Source: Actinomycetota bacterium
Lineage (GTDB): Bacteria; Actinomycetota; Thermoleophilia; Solirubrobacterales; 70-9
Length of the DNA stretch: 10,919 nt
Direction of reading: 5' to 3'
Assembly: GCA_005884305.1 (NCBI GenBank)
Contig: VAYL01000062.1
Location: forward strand, 3,057-13,975
The position numbers and the translations under genes are program-made. The notes beneath the pieces were generated by a model. That model was not told the origin of the DNA, searched no databases, and was given only the letters and a program-made list of their open reading frames with translations. Below, one piece after another: positions 6,625-10,919 of this stretch (positions are counted from its first letter, which is position 1; each line of letters opens with the position of its first letter).

Positions 6625-7904
6625 GCCAGAGACCCGTCCGGGCCGGGATCGTCGTCACGGGCACAGAGGTGCTAACCGGCCGGATCTCGGACCGGAACGG
6701 CCCGTGGCTCGCCGAGCGGCTCGGCGAGCTGGGCGTGGAGGTCTCGCACATCGTGTGCGTGGGCGATCGGGCTCCGGACCTCCGGGCGGCCCTCGGCTTC
6801 CTGGCTGACGTGGGCGTGGAATTGATCGTGACGAGCGGCGGGCTCGGGCCCACCGCGGACGACCTGACGGCGGAGGTCGTCGGGGAGTTCGCGGGGCGTG
6901 AGCTCGTGCTCGACGAGGCGATGGAGGAACGGATCGCCGAGATCCTCGCGGGATTCGCGCGGCGGTTTCGCTTCGACGCAGAGGCGCTGCGGGAGGCGAA
7001 TCGAAAGCAGGCGCTCGTTCCGGAGGGCGCGACCGCCATCGACCCGGCCGGAACGGCTCCCGGCCTCGTGGTGCCGACCGATGGACCGACGGTCATCGTG
7101 CTTCCGGGTCCGCCGCGGGAGCTGAAGGCGATGTGGCCCGAGGCGCTCGCCACCGACGCCGCGCGAAGCGCGATGGCGAAGGTGACGCCGATCCATACGG
7201 ACACGTTGCGCATCTTCGGCATCCCTGAGTCGGAGCTGGCCAAGAGCCTGCGCGAGATCGAGGGCGATCTGGACCTCGCGCCGCTTGAGATCACCACCTG
7301 TCTGCGCCGCGCGGAGCTCGAGATCGACGTCCGGTATCGGGATGGGGCCGAGGGGGTGGCGAAAGGCCTTCTGGACGAGCTTGCTGACAGATTCGAGCGG
7401 TACGTGTTCAGCCGGGATGGATCCACGATCGACCAGCAGATCGCGAGCCTTCTCGCCGATCGGCGAATCGGCATCGCCGAATCGGAGACCGCGGGTCTCC
7501 TCGCCGCCCGATTGACAGAGATCCCCGGATCGTCGGCGTACATGGCGGGAGGCGTGGTGGCGTACTCGAACGAGGCCAAACGGGAGCTCTTGGACGTCCC
7601 GGAGGAGCTGCTCGAGCGCCACGGGGCCGTGTCGCCGGAGGTCGCGGAGGCGATGGCGGATGGCGCGCTTGCTCGCTTTCACGCCGACGTCGGAGTGGCG
7701 ATTACCGGGATCGCCGGGCCCGGCGGTGGCACCGATGAGAAGCCGGTCGGCTACGTGTGCATCTGCGTCAAGCTCGCGAGCGGCGAGATCGTGGCGCGCG
7801 ACCCGGTGCTGCCGGGCGACCGCGCCGAGATCCGCGATCGATCCACCACGGTTGCGATGCACCTCGTCCGCAGGCTGCTCCGCGGGGAGGACTTCCCGCT
7901 GTGA
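6615..7904 (+). CDS. cinA: CinA: MoCF-like pyrophosphatase plus NMN deamidase domain
   Basis: A 429-residue two-domain CinA of normal length. Residues about 8-175 are the MoaB/MogA-like (MoCF, COG1058) domain, with [14 protein letters not shown] at 72-85 and [12 protein letters not shown] at 163-174; in studied members it hydrolyses ADP-ribose-type pyrophosphates. Residues about 270-425 are the PncC-type domain, which converts NMN to nicotinic acid mononucleotide. It keeps S290, Y317 and K322 (AES and VVAYSNEAK), which I match to the proposed Ser/Tyr/Lys catalytic set, and [16 protein letters not shown] at 364-379. The common S-C-T-G-G loop reads S-E-T-A-G at 290-294. The ATG at 6615 has AAGGG six bases upstream and is preferred; GTG 6621 would give a GTGA overlap with the previous stop. 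Translation is probably coupled to the upstream RodZ-like gene. Known cinA operons continue into thpR-recA, but here the next gene is convergent, ten bases away. Confidence 0.96.
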   Translation: MPVSQRPVRAGIVVTGTEVLTGRISDRNGPWLAERLGELGVEVSHIVCVGDRAPDLRAALGFLADVGVELIVTSGGLGPTADDLTAEVVGEFAGRELVLDEAMEERIAEILAGFARRFRFDAEALREANRKQALVPEGATAIDPAGTAPGLVVPTDGPTVIVLPGPPRELKAMWPEALATDAARSAMAKVTPIHTDTLRIFGIPESELAKSLREIEGDLDLAPLEITTCLRRAELEIDVRYRDGAEGVAKGLLDELADRFERYVFSRDGSTIDQQIASLLADRRIGIAESETAGLLAARLTEIPGSSAYMAGGVVAYSNEAKRELLDVPEELLERHGAVSPEVAEAMADGALARFHADVGVAITGIAGPGGGTDEKPVGYVCICVKLASGEIVARDPVLPGDRAEIRDRSTTVAMHLVRRLLRGEDFPL

Positions 7905-7914
7905 GGACTCGCCA

Positions 7915-8752
7915 CTAGCGCGAGAGCCAGTCTCGGGTTCGCGCGATCACCAGGTCAGGCTTCTCGTCGACGATGAAGTGTCCGGAGTCCGGGACCAGCT
8001 CCACCCGCATGTCGTCCGCGTGGGACTCGTATCCGGGCAGGAGCCTCGTGCTGAGCGACGTGTCGCGCTCGCCGAAGAGCAGGAGGGTGGGCCTGGACAG
8101 CCGGTGGCTCCTCCATGCACCGCGCACGGTATCCAGCACCACGCGCTGGTAGTAGCGATAGAGTTCGACCGCCGCCTGCGCCCGGGCGGGCTCGCGAAAG
8201 CTCCGCGCGTAGATCTCGACTTCCTCGGCGTCGAACGGCAGCGCGGCGTTCATCCGCATGTACTGGCGCCCGATCCACTCGCTCTGAAGGATTCGCCTTC
8301 CGAGCACCGGCGTCGCGATCAGCCACGTGTACCAGCTTCGCCACAGCTCGGCGACGACGCGCGGCGAGAGGCGGGACCACGGATGCGGCGCGTTGCAGAC
8401 GACCATCCGTTACACTCGATCGGAGTGGCGGATTCCCACGAACGACATGGGCCCGCTCCAGTCCGAGGGCGTCGAGCAGCGCCACCTGATCGGCCGCGAA
8501 CGTCTCGCCGTCGTAACCATCGCCGGGCGCCTCCGTCCAGCCGAAGCCGCGCAGGTCCGGCGCAAGCAGCCGGTACTCGCCTCGCAGGCCCGCCATGACC
8601 CGGCGCCACATGTACCAGTGCTGTGGCCACCCGTGGAGGAGGAGGACGGGCGGCGCGTCCTGCGCGCCGGCCTCGGCGACATGGACCCGAAGTCCGTTCG
8701 CGTCGACGAAGCGGTGCTCGACCCCCTCCACGGCCGGGATTTCGTCAGCCAT
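7915..8752 (-). pseudogene. Broken alpha/beta hydrolase, epoxide hydrolase-like
   Basis: Two frames together make one epoxide-hydrolase-like enzyme. The N-terminal part (8752 down to 8441, 104 residues) has the oxyanion-hole motif LLLHGWPQHWYMW (38-50) and DLRGFGWTEA, ending at ALGLERAHVV. Homologs continue with the nucleophile elbow G-H-D-W-G-G; it is absent. After seven bases (8434-8440) the next frame reads IRHSDRV, a TAA at 8410-8412, then RMVVCNAPHPW and on to the TAG at 7915-7917. This second part keeps the cap region, the charge-relay Asp loop (LLLFGERDTS) and the catalytic His (DSGHF). Loss of roughly a dozen codons including the nucleophile, plus an in-frame stop, means no active enzyme. 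An ATG at 8406 could start a 163-residue fragment but it would lack the N-terminal core. A point change from GAA to TAA would explain the stop. The family call is firm; substrate is unknown. Confidence 0.85.
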
Positions 8753-8759
8753 TCACGGC

Positions 8760-8765
8760 AATGTA
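8760..8765 (-). promoter_or_regulatory. Candidate -10 element for the hydrolase gene
   Basis: The minus strand reads TACATT, seven bases, then the ATG of the hydrolase. This is the spacing of a leaderless actinobacterial transcript (T-A-N3-T box, start codon at the transcription start). There is no clear -35 hexamer and no convincing Shine-Dalgarno sequence. Confidence 0.35.
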
Positions 8766-8802
8766 TTTACGAATGGAGGGCATCGTGCGCGCACACGCGC
8801 CC

Positions 8803-8808
8803 TAGGTT
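8803..8808 (+). promoter_or_regulatory. Candidate -10 element for thpR-recA-recX
   Basis: TAGGTT is followed by eight bases and the ATG of thpR, again fitting a leaderless start. The upstream neighbour is on the opposite strand, so the thpR-recA-recX group needs a promoter in the 64-bp gap 8753-8816. I see no -35 consensus and no GAAC-N4-GTTC LexA box in the gap. Confidence 0.35.
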
Positions 8809-8816
8809 GGGTGACC

Positions 8817-9434
8817 ATGCCTAAGGAGCGGCTGAAAAGTCCGCGAGCGCGGCTGTTCGTCGCGCTCGACCTGCCCGATCGGGTCCGCGGCGGGCTTGAG
8901 ACTTGGCAGGCGCGCGAGCTCACGGACCCTGCACTTCGGGCGATGCCGCCCGAGGCCCTGCACGTGACCCTCTGCTTCCTGAGCTACCACCCTGAGCGCG
9001 CCATCGAGTCGATTGCCTCGGAGGTGACGGGAGTCGATCCGCGGCCGGTCGAGATCCGGCTTCAGGCCGATCCCATGCCGGTCCCGCCAAAGCGTCCGCG
9101 GCTCTTCGCCGTCGAGGGCGAGAGCGCGGCGACGTCCGAGCTCCAAGCCGAGCTCTCCGAACGGCTCGAGGCAGCGCGCTTCTACAAGCCGGAGAGGCGG
9201 GATTTCTGGACCCACGTGACGGTCGCTCGCGTGCGATCGGAGAAGGGATCTCGCGCTCGCGGCGGCCGCGGAAAGCCCAGGCAGGTGGACGCCCTGCCCG
9301 GGGCGCTCCCCGAGGAGCTCACCGAGCCGTTCCAAGCGCCTCGGATAGCGCTTTATCGCTCGTTTTTGCGGCCATCGGGCGCCGAATACGTCCGACTGGC
9401 CGAGTTGAATCTGACGCTCGCAGAAGAAAGGTGA
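8817..9434 (+). CDS. thpR: RNA 2',3'-cyclic phosphodiesterase ThpR (2'-5' RNA ligase family)
   Basis: A 205-residue member of the 2H phosphoesterase superfamily, normal length for ThpR/LigT. Both signature tetrapeptides are present: H49-V-T-L (LHVTLCFL) and H133-V-T-V (WTHVTVARV), whose His and Thr residues form the active site in two facing lobes. [11 protein letters not shown] at 14-24 is the typical first strand. The enzyme opens 2',3'-cyclic phosphate RNA ends to 2'-phosphates; its cellular substrate is unsettled. The frame stays open upstream to 8595, but that region is antisense to the hydrolase, and the family fold begins just after the ATG at 8817, so that start is chosen. The stop overlaps the GTG at 9431 (GTGA), implying cotranscription and likely coupled translation with recA. 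Between about 143 and 170 there is a basic Arg/Gly loop. Confidence 0.93.
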   Translation: MPKERLKSPRARLFVALDLPDRVRGGLETWQARELTDPALRAMPPEALHVTLCFLSYHPERAIESIASEVTGVDPRPVEIRLQADPMPVPPKRPRLFAVEGESAATSELQAELSERLEAARFYKPERRDFWTHVTVARVRSEKGSRARGGRGKPRQVDALPGALPEELTEPFQAPRIALYRSFLRPSGAEYVRLAELNLTLAEER

Positions 9435-9442
9435 AGAAGAAG

Positions 9443-10588
9443 ATGGCACAGGACAAGAAGACGAATCTGAAGGCGGCCGACAAGGCCGCGGACAAGGAGG
9501 CGAAGGCCAAGGACGCCGCGCTTCAGGCGGCCAAGACCCAGATCGAGCGCCAGTTCGGCCAGGGCTCGCTGATGCGCCTGGGCGACCAGGACGCGATTCA
9601 GGTCGAGGCGATTCCAACCGGGGCGCTGTCCCTGGACCTCGCGCTCGGGGTCGGCGGGGTGCCGCGCGGACGGATCGTGGAGATCTTCGGCCCGGAGTCG
9701 TCGGGGAAGACGACGCTCGTCTACCACATCATCGCCGAGGCGCAGGCGCGCGGTGGGATCTGCGCGTTCGTCGACACCGAGCACGCGATCGACCCGATCT
9801 ACGCGCGCCGGATCGGCGTGGACGTGGACGAGCTCCTGGTCTCCCAGCCCGACTACGGGGAGCAGGCGCTCGAGATCGTGGACGTGCTGGTTCGCTCCGG
9901 CGCCGTCGACTTGGTCGCGATCGACTCCGTTGCGGCGCTCACGCCCCGGGTCGAGCTCGAAGGGCAGATGGGGGAGACCCAGGTCGGCCTGCAGGCGCGC
10001 CTGATGTCGCAGGCGCTGCGCAAGCTGACCGGCAACCTCAGCCGCGCCAACACGATCTGCGTGTTCACCAACCAGATCCGCGAGAAGATCGGGGTGAGCT
10101 TCGGCTCGCCAGAGACCCAGCCCGGCGGCCGGGCGCTCAAGTTCTATTCCTCGCAGCGCCTGGACATCCGCCGCATCGAGACCCTCAAGGAGGGCACCGA
10201 GGCCGTCGGCAACCGGGTTCGGGTAAAGGTCGTCAAGAACAAGGTCGCGGCGCCCTTCAAGCAGGCCGAGTTCGACATCGAGTACGGCGTGGGGATCTCC
10301 AACGAGGGCTGCCTGCTCGACCTGGCACTCGAGCACGACCTCGTGCAGAAGTCGGGCTCGTTCTTCTCCTACGGCGAGCTGCGGCTCGGCCAGGGGCGTA
10401 ACAACACCAAGCAGTTCCTGGCCGAGAATCCCCAGACCGCCGGCGAGATCCAGGCGAGGTTGTTCGAGATCCTCGAGATCGAGCGCCCGGCGGGCGCCGC
10501 GGAGCCGCAGGCGGAGTCGGCTGAGGCGACGCCGATCGCCGACGCCGCACCCGAGGCGGAGACGGAAGCGGAGCGCAAGGCCGCGTAA
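9443..10588 (+). CDS. recA: Recombinase RecA
   Basis: A 381-residue RecA that coats single-stranded DNA, drives strand exchange and triggers LexA cleavage. Numbered from the ATG at 9443, it has Walker A GPESSGKT (about 83-90), [10 protein letters not shown], Walker [11 protein letters not shown], the subunit-contact motif [16 protein letters not shown], the L2 loop with [10 protein letters not shown] and GGRALKFY, and the C-terminal domain. No intein interrupts it. The N-terminus is Lys/Ala-rich (about 25 residues) and the tail is Ala/Glu-rich and acidic, as in other RecA proteins. AGAAAGG at 9425-9431 matches the 16S anti-Shine-Dalgarno region and is well placed for the ATG at 9443; a GTG at 9431 would add four residues and overlap the thpR stop. 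It is transcribed with thpR and, nine bases further on, recX. Confidence 0.98.
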   Translation: MAQDKKTNLKAADKAADKEAKAKDAALQAAKTQIERQFGQGSLMRLGDQDAIQVEAIPTGALSLDLALGVGGVPRGRIVEIFGPESSGKTTLVYHIIAEAQARGGICAFVDTEHAIDPIYARRIGVDVDELLVSQPDYGEQALEIVDVLVRSGAVDLVAIDSVAALTPRVELEGQMGETQVGLQARLMSQALRKLTGNLSRANTICVFTNQIREKIGVSFGSPETQPGGRALKFYSSQRLDIRRIETLKEGTEAVGNRVRVKVVKNKVAAPFKQAEFDIEYGVGISNEGCLLDLALEHDLVQKSGSFFSYGELRLGQGRNNTKQFLAENPQTAGEIQARLFEILEIERPAGAAEPQAESAEATPIADAAPEAETEAERKAA

Positions 10589-10597
10589 CCGCGGGGC

Positions 10598-10919
10598 ATG
10601 CGGATGGCGGAGCGGGACGCTTTCGAGGCAGCGCTAGCCGCGCTCGACCGCAAGGAGCGAACCGCTCACGAGCTGGCGCGGTGGCTAAAGCAGCGCGAAT
10701 TCGGTCTCGATGAGATCGAGGTCGCGCTGCGGCGCCTGTTCGAGGCGGGCATCCTCGACGACGAGCGGTTCGCTCGCCGGTTCGCCGAGGACAAGCGTGA
10801 CCTCGCCGGCTGGGGTGCGGAGCGGATCCGCGAGGCGCTTGTGGCGCGGGGCGTGGAGAACTCGACGGTCGAGTCGGTTCTGGCGGCCGATTCCTACGGG
10901 GACCAGCTCGAGCGCGCCC
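10598..10919 (+). CDS. recX: Regulatory protein RecX, 3' partial
   Basis: From the ATG at 10598 the frame is open to the window end, 107 codons. RecX binds RecA filaments and limits their extension. The protein is a run of short helices typical of RecX three-helix repeats: HELARWLKQREFGLDEIEV, then AGILDDERFARRFAEDK, then WGAERIREALVARGV. The D-D-x-x-F-A-x-x-F and G-x-x-R-I-x-x-x-L patterns are the family hallmarks. It starts nine bases after the recA stop, the usual recA-recX arrangement, so it is almost certainly cotranscribed. Ribosome-site choice is weak (GGGG at 10593-10596); a second in-frame ATG at 10604 is an alternative start. About the second half of the protein lies outside the window. 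Confidence 0.93.
   Translation, partial: MRMAERDAFEAALAALDRKERTAHELARWLKQREFGLDEIEVALRRLFEAGILDDERFARRFAEDKRDLAGWGAERIREALVARGVENSTVESVLAADSYGDQLERA

Noticed and set aside
6672..7862. Minus-strand open frame of 396 codons opposite cinA
   Set aside because: cinA on the plus strand is full length with all family motifs; the antisense product has no motif and is a codon-bias shadow.
8413..8427. CACTC-GATCG-GAGTG inverted repeat inside the hydrolase lesion as a mobile-element scar
   Set aside because: Five-base arms with no target duplication or terminal repeats; it is as likely ordinary coding sequence.
8595..8816. N-terminal extension of thpR starting near 8595
   Set aside because: This stretch is antisense to the hydrolase N-terminus, has no ThpR-like sequence, and the family fold begins just after the ATG at 8817.
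8753..9442. LexA/SOS box upstream of thpR or recA
   Set aside because: No GAAC-N4-GTTC or close variant found in 8753-8816 or just before recA; this lineage may use another motif I cannot name.
9353..10336. Long minus-strand open frame (327 codons) opposite recA
   Set aside because: It mirrors the recA codons; the GC-rich third positions keep the antisense frame open. The protein is low-complexity in Leu, Arg and Asp with no recognisable motif.
9443..10588. Intein or insertion in recA
   Set aside because: The RecA motifs run without a gap at normal length.
1..10919. tRNA genes, CRISPR arrays, insertion sequences or phage genes
   Set aside because: None seen on either strand; no spaced identical repeats and no transposase-like protein.

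Overview
The window is high-GC bacterial chromosome. Gene content and protein sequences suggest an actinobacterium, possibly of the Thermoleophilia/Solirubrobacterales type; this lineage call is an inference from family resemblance, not from a marker gene. I see no tRNA, rRNA, CRISPR array, insertion sequence or phage gene. Apart from the broken genes, it looks like core chromosome.

Layout from left to right. (1) Positions 1-816 (+): the C-terminal part of a zinc metalloprotease of the gluzincin type (HEYGH plus EGSSD), cut by the window edge. (2) Positions 817-1076: a gene-free gap between convergent genes, with two strong hairpins and an 11-bp-spaced TAAAC direct repeat. (3) Positions 1077-3183 (-): an OmpR-type two-component pair, response regulator first, histidine kinase second, overlapping by 14 nt. 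(4) Positions 3184-3311: a divergent promoter region. (5) Positions 3312-7904 (+): ftsK, then a RodZ-like HTH membrane protein, then cinA. (6) Positions 7915-8752 (-): a broken epoxide-hydrolase-like alpha/beta hydrolase. (7) Positions 8817-10919 (+): thpR, recA and the start of recX, which runs off the window.

The right half is a chromosome-maintenance neighbourhood: FtsK moves DNA at the division septum, CinA repairs or recycles nucleotides, RecA performs recombination and SOS signalling, and RecX modulates RecA. The order cinA-thpR-recA(-recX) is a known conserved arrangement. Here it is interrupted by the opposite-strand hydrolase, so thpR-recA-recX needs its own promoter.

The main oddity is that three genes between about 5.5 and 8.5 kb are broken while their neighbours are intact. 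ftsK has lost about 14 codons of its DNA-recognition (gamma) winged helix and is frameshifted. The RodZ-like gene has a one-base frameshift in a CCC run. The hydrolase has lost its nucleophile elbow and also carries an in-frame TAA. In all three, skipping one base at the junction rejoins the homologous frames. This could be real decay or assembly error, and read-level data would decide. I did not find a clearly new multi-gene system.
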